Part shown: positions 1 through 6,340 of the stretch, in pieces
Layout of the letters: each line of letters opens with the position of its first letter
Numbering within the stretch: position 1 is the first letter of the stretch
Source of the DNA: Tannerellaceae bacterium
GTDB lineage: Bacteria > Bacteroidota > Bacteroidia > Bacteroidales > Tannerellaceae
Direction of reading: 5' to 3'
Assembly (NCBI GenBank): GCA_020860805.1
Contig: JAJBTP010000034.1
Coordinates: 1-8,507, forward strand
Length of the DNA: 8,507 nt
The notes under the pieces: generated by a model
What the model was told of the DNA's origin: nothing
Database searches by the model: none
The model's input: only the letters and a program-made list of their open reading frames with translations
Translations under genes and position numbers: made by a program

Positions 1-29
1 GTTATGTATAATATAAGTAAGTCTATAGC

Positions 30-1112
30 ATGAAAGATAATTATTGCGTCATCATGGGAGGCGGTATTGGTAGCCGTTTTTGGCCATTCAGCCGGGAAAC
101 CTATCCGAAACAGTTTTTGGATTTCTTTGGAACCGGGCGTTCTCTTCTGCAGATGACCTTTGATAGATTCTCAAAAATTATTCCGGTAGAAAACATATTT
201 ATTGTTACAAATGAAATTTATGCCCCACTGATTGCAGAGCAATTGCCGGAGCTGCATCCGGAGCAACTTTTACTGGAACCTTCCCGCAGAAATACAGCGC
301 CCTGTATTGCGTATGCATCCTACCATATACGGGCCTGTAATCCCAATGCCAATATTATAGTAGCTCCTTCGGATCACCTGATTTTACGGGAGGATATTTT
401 TCTTCAGGATGTCCAGAAAGCATTGAATTTTGTAAAAGAAAATAATGCCCTGGTGACACTGGGTATCAAACCGAGCCGTCCGGAGACCGGATATGGCTAT
501 ATCCAGAGTAGTGATACGATGTTGGGGGATTTTACCAAAGTGAAAACTTTTACAGAGAAACCTAACCTGGAACTGGCTAAAATATTTCAGGAAAGTGGAG
601 AGTTTTTCTGGAATTCCGGATTGTTTGTCTGGAATGTAAATACTATTATGGCGGCTTTCTCGAAATATCTGCCTGATATCAGTGCACGCTTTGATTTAGG
701 TATAGGAAAGTTTAATACTCCTGAAGAAAAAGCTTTTATACAGGAGAATTTTGCTTATTGTCTTAATATATCCATTGATTATGGTATTATGGAAAAGGCA
801 GAAAATGTGTATATGCTTTGTGTAGATTTTGGTTGGGCTGATTTGGGTACTTGGGGCTCTTTATATGATATTGGCGGTAAAGATGAACAGGAAAATGCTA
901 TTCTGAGAGGTTCCCGTACAATGATGTATGAAAGTACCGGAAACCTGGTAGCCATGAGTGACCCACAAAAGATAGCCGTTGTTCAGGGACTGGAAGGATA
1001 TATCATTGCAGAGTCCAAAAATGTATTGATGATTTGTAAGAAAGAAGAAGAACAACGGATTAAACAATTCGTTGCTGACCTGCAGTTAAAATACGGAAAA
1101 GAATATAGTTAA
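30..1112 (+). CDS. manC: Mannose-1-phosphate guanylyltransferase (GDP-mannose pyrophosphorylase)
   Basis: The enzyme makes GDP-mannose from mannose-1-phosphate and GTP in the cytoplasm. GDP-mannose feeds GDP-fucose and mannose-containing surface glycans. The 360-residue protein has the full nucleotidyltransferase signature: GGGIGSRFWPFSR then PKQF (residues 10-29), EPSRRNTAP (83-91), PSDH with the metal-binding Asp (113-116), FTEKP (174-178), WNSG (194-197) and a DFGWADLGTW block. At this length it has only the pyrophosphorylase part and lacks the C-terminal phosphomannose isomerase domain of the roughly 470-residue bifunctional proteins. The ATG at 30 is the only reasonable start, because an in-frame TAA lies at 18-20. 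The gene ends in three tandem in-frame TAA codons (1110-1118) followed by a hairpin terminator, so it is the last gene of its transcript. Its promoter lies at or beyond the left edge. The symbol is by family; ManC and generic GMP names are both in use. Confidence 0.93.
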   Translation: MKDNYCVIMGGGIGSRFWPFSRETYPKQFLDFFGTGRSLLQMTFDRFSKIIPVENIFIVTNEIYAPLIAEQLPELHPEQLLLEPSRRNTAPCIAYASYHIRACNPNANIIVAPSDHLILREDIFLQDVQKALNFVKENNALVTLGIKPSRPETGYGYIQSSDTMLGDFTKVKTFTEKPNLELAKIFQESGEFFWNSGLFVWNVNTIMAAFSKYLPDISARFDLGIGKFNTPEEKAFIQENFAYCLNISIDYGIMEKAENVYMLCVDFGWADLGTWGSLYDIGGKDEQENAILRGSRTMMYESTGNLVAMSDPQKIAVVQGLEGYIIAESKNVLMICKKEEEQRIKQFVADLQLKYGKEYS

Positions 1113-1134
1113 TAATAAAAGATAGAATAGAAAG

Positions 1135-1180
1135 ACACGGGACCGGATGCAATAAGTGCATGGGTTCCGTGTTTTTATTT
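1135..1180. terminator. Rho-independent terminator between convergent genes
   Basis: A 10-bp stem pairs ACACGGGACC (1135-1144) with GGTTCCGTGT (1163-1172), with one G-T wobble. It is extended by an inner ATGCA/TGCAT stem around a short loop. On the plus strand TTTTATTT follows, a good terminator for the guanylyltransferase gene. On the minus strand the hairpin is followed by a less pure T-rich stretch, so it may also end the permease operon. No other terminator is visible between these two converging transcripts. Confidence 0.85.
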
Positions 1181-1200
1181 AACATGTAGCCATTTCTTTC

Positions 1201-2403
1201 CTAAGAACGTACAGGATACCACGAAGCGATAAAGCCAATAGTAGAAACCGTAAGAAAGACCGTGAGTATATCTGATAAAATAACTTTTACCGGATAAGCT
1301 TCTATTACGAACGCTCCGGCTGTTTGTCCTAACTGGATAAGTCCGAAAGTAGTCTGAAGGTAGCAAAGCAAAAGACCGATGGTAATACCAATTAAAGTGC
1401 CGGCTCCTGATATCATCCATCCTTCCAGCAGGAAGATACGGCGTATAAATGAATCGTTAGCTCCTAAATGGCGCAATGTTTTTACGTCATTTTGTTTTTC
1501 AATCATCAACATACAAAGAGAACCTACAATATTAAATACCGCAATCGATAAAATAAAACAGAGAATAAGGTAAGTCATCCACTTCTCAATCTGCATCATT
1601 TTATAAACTGCTTCCTGTTGTTGATATCTATCTTTTACGGTGAAAGAGTCTCCCAGGATACTTTGTATGATACGCTTTGTATTCTCTTTATCAACATTCT
1701 CCTTTAATTTGATTTCAATGGCACTTACTTCCTTTTCGTAACGGAATAGTTCCCGTGCCAGGGCTAAAGGAACCAACATATAAGACTGATCATATTCAGG
1801 TTGGTTAATCATAAAAACACCCGCTACGTATGCATATTCAATGGTAAAAGAAGTAGCCGGATTGGTTAAATTAACCTGTTCATCCCGTTTGGGGGCATAA
1901 ATTTCCACCGGATTGGAGAAACCGGCTCTTACACCCAGTGTAGAAGCGAGGCCGATTCCCATGGTGGTGTAGTCAACAATATCTTCCCGTAAAGCAAACC
2001 GTCCTTCCAGCAGGATACTGTCAATAGGTATCAGATGCCCGAAATTATCATCCACCCCTTTAATGGTTGCAACTTCCTGTCGGTCCCGGTAGCGGATTAA
2101 AGCATTTTCCTGTAAAACTTCACTGAATACTTCTACTTCCGGCATGAATTTGATTTGCCGGAATTCCGGAGAATCCGGATCAAAAACCTTTCCTGTTGCA
2201 GGCGTAATTTTTAATTCAGGGTCCAGGCCACTAAACTGAAGGGTTATTAAATCATGAAAACCGTTATATACTGAAAGAGCGCATACCAGGGCTACCGTAG
2301 CAATAATTACTCCTCCTACAGAGATTAAGGAGATAATATTGATTGCATTCTGGGATTTTTTTGTAAGAAGGTAGCGTTTCGCTATATAAAACGGAACATT
2401 CAC
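1201..2403 (-). CDS. LolC/LolE-type ABC transporter permease (FtsX/MacB fold), C-terminus probably frameshifted
   Basis: This is an inner-membrane permease of the LolC/LolE family. In proteobacteria the family partners the LolD ATPase to release lipoproteins from the inner membrane; no ATPase gene is in this window. The topology is typical: a short cytoplasmic N-terminus (FYIAKRYL), TM1 near residues 21-43, a large extracytoplasmic domain, then TM2 (277-300), TM3 (329-350) and TM4 (374-396). The conserved coupling segment EKQNDVKTLRHLGA lies at 302-315. The start is a GTG seven bases after the rbfA stop; an in-frame TAA just upstream (2421-2419) rules out a longer form. The frame stops abruptly after WYPVRS. 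Reading on in the -1 frame after WYPVR gives FLGKKWLHVK and a TAA at 1177-1175, right beside the terminator. I infer a one-base loss in a T run, or a sequencing error. It is the last gene of the aroQ-pyk operon. Confidence 0.85.
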   Translation of the reverse strand: MNVPFYIAKRYLLTKKSQNAINIISLISVGGVIIATVALVCALSVYNGFHDLITLQFSGLDPELKITPATGKVFDPDSPEFRQIKFMPEVEVFSEVLQENALIRYRDRQEVATIKGVDDNFGHLIPIDSILLEGRFALREDIVDYTTMGIGLASTLGVRAGFSNPVEIYAPKRDEQVNLTNPATSFTIEYAYVAGVFMINQPEYDQSYMLVPLALARELFRYEKEVSAIEIKLKENVDKENTKRIIQSILGDSFTVKDRYQQQEAVYKMMQIEKWMTYLILCFILSIAVFNIVGSLCMLMIEKQNDVKTLRHLGANDSFIRRIFLLEGWMISGAGTLIGITIGLLLCYLQTTFGLIQLGQTAGAFVIEAYPVKVILSDILTVFLTVSTIGFIASWYPVRS

Positions 2404-2410
2404 AGCAGAT

Positions 2411-2746
2411 TTATTTCTTTAACAGGTTGTCGATGTTTTCGATATAATCCAGTGAATCGTCAATATAAAAGCTAAGTTCCGGAATTTTCCGTAACTGTAG
2501 ATGTACACGTCGTCCGAGGTCGTAACGAATCGCTTTGTTATTTGCTTCAATAGCTTTCAGAATCTCCGGTCCTTTTTCAGACGGAAAGATGCTCAGGTGA
2601 GCTTTTGCTAATCCTAAATCAGGGCTAACACGTACGGCTGACACTGAAATCAACGTACCCGGCATCGCTTTGGTTTGTTTCAGAAAAATGTCTCCCAACT
2701 CTTTCTGAAGCAAACGGCCTATTTTTTTTAGTCTTGTATTTTCCAT
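2411..2746 (-). CDS. rbfA: Ribosome-binding factor A
   Basis: RbfA binds the immature 30S subunit near the 5' end of 16S rRNA and helps its late maturation, notably in the cold. The 111-residue protein is of normal length for the family. It begins with a basic helix (TRLKKIGRLLQKEL) and shows the KH-like-fold blocks VRVSPDLGLAKAHLSIFP (38-55) and RKIPELSFYIDDSLDY (86-101), which correspond to the family's signatures. The ATG at 2746 follows an A-rich stretch (AAAAAATAAACAG), the usual kind of leader here, with no Shine-Dalgarno sequence. It sits 7 bases after the methyltransferase stop and 7 bases before the permease start, so it should be co-transcribed with both. Nothing is odd in the coding sequence. 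Confidence 0.95.
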   Translation of the reverse strand: MENTRLKKIGRLLQKELGDIFLKQTKAMPGTLISVSAVRVSPDLGLAKAHLSIFPSEKGPEILKAIEANNKAIRYDLGRRVHLQLRKIPELSFYIDDSLDYIENIDNLLKK

Positions 2747-2753
2747 AAACTGT

Positions 2754-3389
2754 TTATTTTTTCCATATCATTGTTAAACCATCCCGTAGAGGTAGAATCA
2801 CTTTTTCGACCCGGTGGTCCTGACTGATTTTATCGTTAAAGTCCAGGATACCGATGGTTTGTTTATCAGTTGGATGAGGCGTTTCCAGTACTTTTCCATC
2901 CCATAAAGTATTATCTGCCAGAATCAGTCCCCCTTCTCTTACCTTTGGAAATACCAGATCATAATAAGTACTGTATAACCTTTTGTCGGCATCGATAAAC
3001 ACCATGTCAAATGTCTCGTCTAAAGTAGGAATAATTTCCATAGCATCTCCGATATGTAGCCGGATTTTGTCTTTATCCGGAGACCGGTCCAGATAGTTAC
3101 GGATAAAGTCTTCCATTTCATCATTGATTTCAATGGTATCGATAAAGCTTCCTTCTTCCATACCTTCAGCCATACACAGAGTCGCATACCCGGTATAGGT
3201 ACCGATTTCCAGTATTCGTTTAGGACGAAGCAGACGGCAGAACATTTTGAGTATCCTTCCCTGTAAATGGCCGGATAACATACGAGGACGAAGAAGGTTC
3301 ACGTTGGCATCCCGGTTAAGGGTTGCCAACAGTTGACCTTCTTCGTCTATATGGGATAAAATATAATCGTCTAACGTTTCCGTTATCAT
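2754..3389 (-). CDS. Class I SAM-dependent O-methyltransferase (catechol/caffeoyl-CoA OMT-like)
   Basis: This is a cytoplasmic methyltransferase with a Rossmann-type SAM-binding fold, of the divalent-metal-dependent family that includes caffeoyl-CoA and catechol O-methyltransferases. The natural substrate of the bacterial versions is generally unknown. Visible motifs in the 211 residues are the glycine-rich SAM loop EIGTYTGYA (61-69), the acidic end of strand two (IEIND, 86-90), GDAMEI (114-119), and FIDADK (131-136) and ADN (158-160), which supply the three expected metal ligands Asp133, Asp159 and Asn160. So it looks catalytically intact. Its ATG overlaps the pyk stop codon as ATGA (3389-3386), implying translational coupling to pyruvate kinase, and rbfA starts 7 bases after its stop. 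The context does not point to a substrate. Confidence 0.88.
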   Translation of the reverse strand: MITETLDDYILSHIDEEGQLLATLNRDANVNLLRPRMLSGHLQGRILKMFCRLLRPKRILEIGTYTGYATLCMAEGMEEGSFIDTIEINDEMEDFIRNYLDRSPDKDKIRLHIGDAMEIIPTLDETFDMVFIDADKRLYSTYYDLVFPKVREGGLILADNTLWDGKVLETPHPTDKQTIGILDFNDKISQDHRVEKVILPLRDGLTMIWKK

Positions 3390-4849
3390 TTTTCCTCACT
3401 GAAAGTAGGAAGCGCGTAGTTACCTCCGGCATCCAATACCTTTCCGACATTGTTGATTTCAAGGAAAGAAGTACCTCCACCTTCACCAAAGCTACCACTC
3501 AGGTAAGCAACCATGTTTTCACGGGTAATACGTCCGCTGTGAATCAGTTCATTCAAAGCATTCATAAAGTAGCTACGGCGGCTATCATCCCAGGGTTGGT
3601 ATACTGCCCATACGCCATAGGAAAGAGATAAGGTACGCATTACCTGTGGGTTGTAACAGATAGCGTATACAGTAGGCGTACCACGGAAAGCAGCCAGATA
3701 ACGTGCAGTCCGTCCGGTATAACTATCTGTAATAATCGCTTTTACATGCAGTTTAGAAGAAGATTTAACAGCTTGTTTAGCCAGGAATGAAGTTACATCC
3801 AGGTCATTCCCATTGATAGGTACACGGATATCGTTTGCAGCCAGTTTTGTCTTTTCCGCTTCACGGGCTACTTTAGCCATTGTACGAACAGCTTCTACCG
3901 GATATTTGCCGTAAGCAGTTTCACCACTTAACATGATAGCATCCGTACGGTAATAGATAGCATTGGCAATATCCGTAATTTCCGCACGGGTCGGACGTGG
4001 ATTGGTAATCATGGAGTGCAACATCTGAGTGGCTACAATAACCGGTTTTTTCACTTCCACACATTTGCGAATCAATACACGTTGAATACCGGGTATTTTT
4101 TCAGCCGGAACTTCAATCCCTAAGTCACCTCTGGCAATCATAATACCATAAGCCACTTCCAGAATCTCATCGATATTGTCCACACCTTCCTGGTTTTCAA
4201 TCTTGGCAATGATTTTGATATTGCTGTTATGTTCATCCAGAATCTTTTGGATATCCAATACATCCTGTTTGTTACGAACAAATGAATGAGCAATGAAATC
4301 CAGGTTATTTTTGATGCAATATAAAATATTGTTACGGTCTTTCTCTGTCAGTGAAGGAAGATTGATACGAACGCCCGGAACGTTTACACTTTTACGGCTG
4401 CCCAGTGTCGCATCGTTTCCGATTTCGCAAATCAGGTGATCCTCATTTTTTTCGATCACTTTCATTTCCAGCTCACCATCGTCAATCAGCATATCGTCAC
4501 CCACACGCATGTCATTGACAAACTTTGGATAAGAAACATAAATACAGTCATGTGTAGTTATACCGTTCGGATCCCCTACAACTTTTACTTTATCTCCGGT
4601 GTGGAAGTCAATTTTTCCCTTATCTTGGGTCATGGTAGTTCTTACTTCCGAACCTTTGGTATCCATTAAAATACCAATCCGGTCAGATACCTTACGAATA
4701 TTTCCAACTACTCTGTTAAACCCGGTTTCATCCATGTGGGCAGAGTTAAGACGAGCCACATTCATTCCCTCATTGAACAGGGATTGTATGAAATCTACTT
4801 CACAACGTTCGTCGGAAATCGTAGCAACAATTTTAGTATGCTTAATCAT
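3386..4849 (-). CDS. pyk: Pyruvate kinase
   Basis: The enzyme transfers phosphate from phosphoenolpyruvate to ADP, giving pyruvate and ATP in the last step of glycolysis. The 487 residues cover the TIM barrel, the inserted B domain (roughly 75-160) and the C-terminal domain. Key residues are visible: catalytic Lys216 and metal ligand Glu218 in AKIENQEG (215-222), metal ligand Asp242 in IARGDLG (238-244), and the VATQMLHSMITNPRPTRAE and DAIMLSGETA blocks. Two N-terminal blocks differ from the textbook form. The usual RLNFSH reads RLNSAH (33-38), so the position of the potassium-binding Ser is Ala37. DTKGPE reads DTKGSE (63-68), Ser67 replacing a conserved Pro through a codon one transition away (TCG against CCG). 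Glu68, the residue associated with K+-dependence, is kept. The gene lies 47 bases after aroQ and overlaps the methyltransferase by 4 bases. Confidence 0.96.
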   Translation of the reverse strand: MIKHTKIVATISDERCEVDFIQSLFNEGMNVARLNSAHMDETGFNRVVGNIRKVSDRIGILMDTKGSEVRTTMTQDKGKIDFHTGDKVKVVGDPNGITTHDCIYVSYPKFVNDMRVGDDMLIDDGELEMKVIEKNEDHLICEIGNDATLGSRKSVNVPGVRINLPSLTEKDRNNILYCIKNNLDFIAHSFVRNKQDVLDIQKILDEHNSNIKIIAKIENQEGVDNIDEILEVAYGIMIARGDLGIEVPAEKIPGIQRVLIRKCVEVKKPVIVATQMLHSMITNPRPTRAEITDIANAIYYRTDAIMLSGETAYGKYPVEAVRTMAKVAREAEKTKLAANDIRVPINGNDLDVTSFLAKQAVKSSSKLHVKAIITDSYTGRTARYLAAFRGTPTVYAICYNPQVMRTLSLSYGVWAVYQPWDDSRRSYFMNALNELIHSGRITRENMVAYLSGSFGEGGGTSFLEINNVGKVLDAGGNYALPTFSEEK

Positions 4850-4861
4850 AAACTAATTATA

Positions 4862-4892
4862 TAAACCTAAACCTATTTAAAAATCAAATTAT
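4862..4892 (-). promoter_or_regulatory. Possible weak pyk promoter and hexamer repeat in the aroQ-pyk gap
   Basis: The 47-base gap before pyk holds, read on the minus strand, ATAATTTG (4892-4885), an imperfect match to the TAnnTTTG -7 box. It is followed by TAGGTTTAGGTTTA (4875-4862), a hexamer repeated in tandem, ending 12 bases before the pyk ATG. This could give pyk a secondary start site with the repeat in its leader. The match is weak and the gap is AT-rich, so chance is quite possible. Confidence 0.25.
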
Positions 4893-4896
4893 TAAC

Positions 4897-5337
4897 TCAT
4901 TTGTTCTCATTCCCGGACAAATTATTGAAAAAATCCAGTGCCAGGCGGTAAGATTCCATTCCAAATCCGAGAATTACTCCTCTACAGGCCGCAGAAATCA
5001 TCGAATGATGACGAGATTCTTCGCGGGCATGAACATTTGAAATGTGTACCTCTATAACAGGAGTCTGTATAGCTTTAATTGCATCATGGAGGGCTATGGA
5101 AGTATGGGTATAAGCCCCGGCATTCAGAATAATTCCATCAAAATCGAACCCGGTTTCATGAATTTTATTAATCATTTCTCCCTCAATATTACTTTGAAAG
5201 TAAGATATCCGGCAGTCCGGGTAGTTGTTTTGCAGACTTTCCAGGAAAGACTCAAATGATGTATTCCCATATACAGAAGGTTCACGTTTGCCCAGTAAGT
5301 TGAGATTAGGGCCGTTGATGATCTGGATCTTCTTCAT
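4897..5337 (-). CDS. aroQ: 3-dehydroquinate dehydratase, type II
   Basis: The enzyme removes water from 3-dehydroquinate to give 3-dehydroshikimate, the third step of the shikimate pathway to aromatic amino acids. Type II enzymes are small, dodecameric and cytoplasmic. The 146-residue protein has the expected motifs: GPNLNLLGKREPSVYG (9-24) with catalytic Tyr23 and the flexible-loop Arg18, LNAGAYTHTS (71-80) with Asn72, and EVHISNVHAREESRHHS (96-112) with catalytic His98. It is the first gene of the minus-strand operon, with the promoter box at 5394-5387. Its ATG follows an A-rich leader (AAAGAAACACGAAA). Being next to pyk puts two enzymes tied to phosphoenolpyruvate use in one operon: pyruvate kinase consumes it, and the shikimate pathway uses it as an input. 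That link is inference from position only. Confidence 0.96.
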   Translation of the reverse strand: MKKIQIINGPNLNLLGKREPSVYGNTSFESFLESLQNNYPDCRISYFQSNIEGEMINKIHETGFDFDGIILNAGAYTHTSIALHDAIKAIQTPVIEVHISNVHAREESRHHSMISAACRGVILGFGMESYRLALDFFNNLSGNENK

Positions 5338-5353
5338 TTTCGTGTTTCTTTAT

Positions 5354-5361
5354 TACCTTTG
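5354..5361 (+). promoter_or_regulatory. Predicted -7 box (TACCTTTG) for xerD
   Basis: The octamer matches the Bacteroidota -7 consensus TAnnTTTG exactly and lies 73 bases before the xerD ATG. The start site would fall near 5368, giving a leader of about 65-70 bases. The -33 element upstream is not clear, since the sequence there is a T-rich stretch overlapping the start of aroQ. Confidence 0.6.
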
Positions 5362-5386
5362 TTCCTGATGAATCGCAACCATCCCG

Positions 5387-5394
5387 CAAAGGTA
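5387..5394 (-). promoter_or_regulatory. Predicted -7 box (TACCTTTG) for the aroQ-pyk operon
   Basis: On the minus strand TACCTTTG (5394-5387) matches TAnnTTTG exactly. A TTTAC sequence (5418-5414) lies 19 bases upstream, a fair partial -33 element. The start site would be near 5380, leaving a leader of about 40 bases before the aroQ ATG. This is the best promoter candidate in the window and would drive aroQ, pyk, the methyltransferase, rbfA and the permease. Confidence 0.65.
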
Positions 5395-5434
5395 ATGATT
5401 TTATTTTAAACTGTAAATTAATGGCTAAAGAACT

Positions 5435-6340
5435 ATGGCGCAGGGAAAAGATATACTGACAAAATACAATACGTATCTGCAACTTGAAAAGTCGCTGTCC
5501 TCTAATTCTATAGATGCCTATCAGAGGGATTTGGAAAAACTACTGCGTTTTGTGTCAACAGAAAAAATAGAGATAAAAGATATTTCCTATAACGACCTCC
5601 AGCAATTTGTTGCCCAGTTGCGGGATGTAGGTATCCACCCCCGGTCACAGGCCCGCATTATTTCCGGCATTAAATCTTTCTACAAATTCCTTTTACTGGA
5701 TGGTTACATAGAAGCCGACCCGACCGAATTACTGGAATCACCTAAGATAGGATTAAAACTACCTGAAGTATTAAGTGAAAATGAAATTAACTCCATTCTG
5801 GATACCATAGACCTTTCTTTACCCGAAGGACAACGCAACCGGGCTATGCTGGAAGTTCTGTATAGTTGTGGATTACGTGTGTCGGAATTAACCGGATTAC
5901 GTTATCCCGATGTCTATTTTGAAGAAGGGTTTATAAAAGTGGAAGGAAAGGGGAGTAAACAACGGTTAGTTCCTATTTCGGAAGCAGCCTTGCATGAAAT
6001 AAAATTGTATTTACTGGATCGTTGCCATGTAAAAGTAAAGAAAGGACATGAAGATATTCTTTTCCTGAGCCGCCGGGGTACAGCTCTTTCGCGGATTATG
6101 GTTTTTCATATAATCAAGCAACAGACAGAAATGGCGGGTATAAAGAAAAATGTAAGCCCTCATACGTTCAGGCATTCATTTGCCACCCATCTGCTCGAAG
6201 GAGGAGCCAACCTGCGCGCTATACAGGATATGATGGGGCATGAGAAAATTACGACTACGGAAATCTATACCCACATCGACCGGGAGTTTCTGCGCAGAGA
6301 AATCCTTTTGTATCATCCCCGCAGCAAACCCCGTAATTAA
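5435..6340 (+). CDS. xerD: Tyrosine recombinase XerD
   Basis: XerD, with a partner XerC-type recombinase, resolves chromosome dimers at the dif site near the terminus. The 301-residue protein has an N-terminal SAM-like DNA-binding core (about 6-90; LEKSLSSNSIDAYQRDL) and a complete catalytic domain: Arg148 (GLRVSEL), Lys172 (GKGSKQR), His243 and Arg246 (HTFRHSFATHLLEGGA), His269 (MMGHEKITTTEIYTH) and nucleophile Tyr278. The spacing is nearly residue-for-residue that of E. coli XerD. The ATG at 5435 is the first possible start, since an in-frame TAA lies at 5426-5428. It is divergent from aroQ, and its stop overlaps that of the convergent gene by four bases. It looks like the housekeeping enzyme and not an integrase from a mobile element: no integrative-element gene or att-like repeat is nearby, and codon use looks like that of its neighbours. 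No dif site was seen. Confidence 0.93.
   Translation: MAQGKDILTKYNTYLQLEKSLSSNSIDAYQRDLEKLLRFVSTEKIEIKDISYNDLQQFVAQLRDVGIHPRSQARIISGIKSFYKFLLLDGYIEADPTELLESPKIGLKLPEVLSENEINSILDTIDLSLPEGQRNRAMLEVLYSCGLRVSELTGLRYPDVYFEEGFIKVEGKGSKQRLVPISEAALHEIKLYLLDRCHVKVKKGHEDILFLSRRGTALSRIMVFHIIKQQTEMAGIKKNVSPHTFRHSFATHLLEGGANLRAIQDMMGHEKITTTEIYTHIDREFLRREILLYHPRSKPRN

Larger units (their letters stand above)
5352..5396. repeat. Perfect 10-bp inverted repeat in the aroQ-xerD gap
   Basis: ATTACCTTTG (5352-5361) and CAAAGGTAAT (5387-5396) are exact reverse complements separated by 25 bases. Each arm contains a TAnnTTTG -7 box, pointing inwards. If both promoters are used, both transcripts start inside the spacer. 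Neither RNA would then contain the whole repeat, so it would act as DNA symmetry and not as an RNA hairpin. Confidence 0.85.

Noticed and set aside
1175..1420. Minus-strand 81-codon frame overlapping the permease 3' end
   Set aside because: Only its last codons matter, as the likely displaced tail of the permease. The rest is a shadow frame with no protein-like features, so it is not a separate gene.
2158..2169. 12-bp perfect palindrome CCGGAATTCCGG in the permease gene
   Set aside because: It lies within coding sequence and is explained by frequent CCG and GGA codons. Similar CCGGA words recur all over the window, so a regulatory role is not supported.
3323..3631. Plus-strand frame of 102 codons opposite the pyk/methyltransferase junction
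   Set aside because: It is fully antisense to two well-supported genes and has no recognisable domain or upstream signals.
5421..5459. 12-codon frame (ATG at 5421) overlapping the xerD start, possible leader peptide
   Set aside because: It has no regulatory codon run or hairpin pair, and such a short frame is expected by chance.
5435..6340. xerD as an integrase marking a mobile element
   Set aside because: Residue spacing is that of housekeeping XerD. Neighbours are core genes, and no att-like direct repeats or element genes are present.
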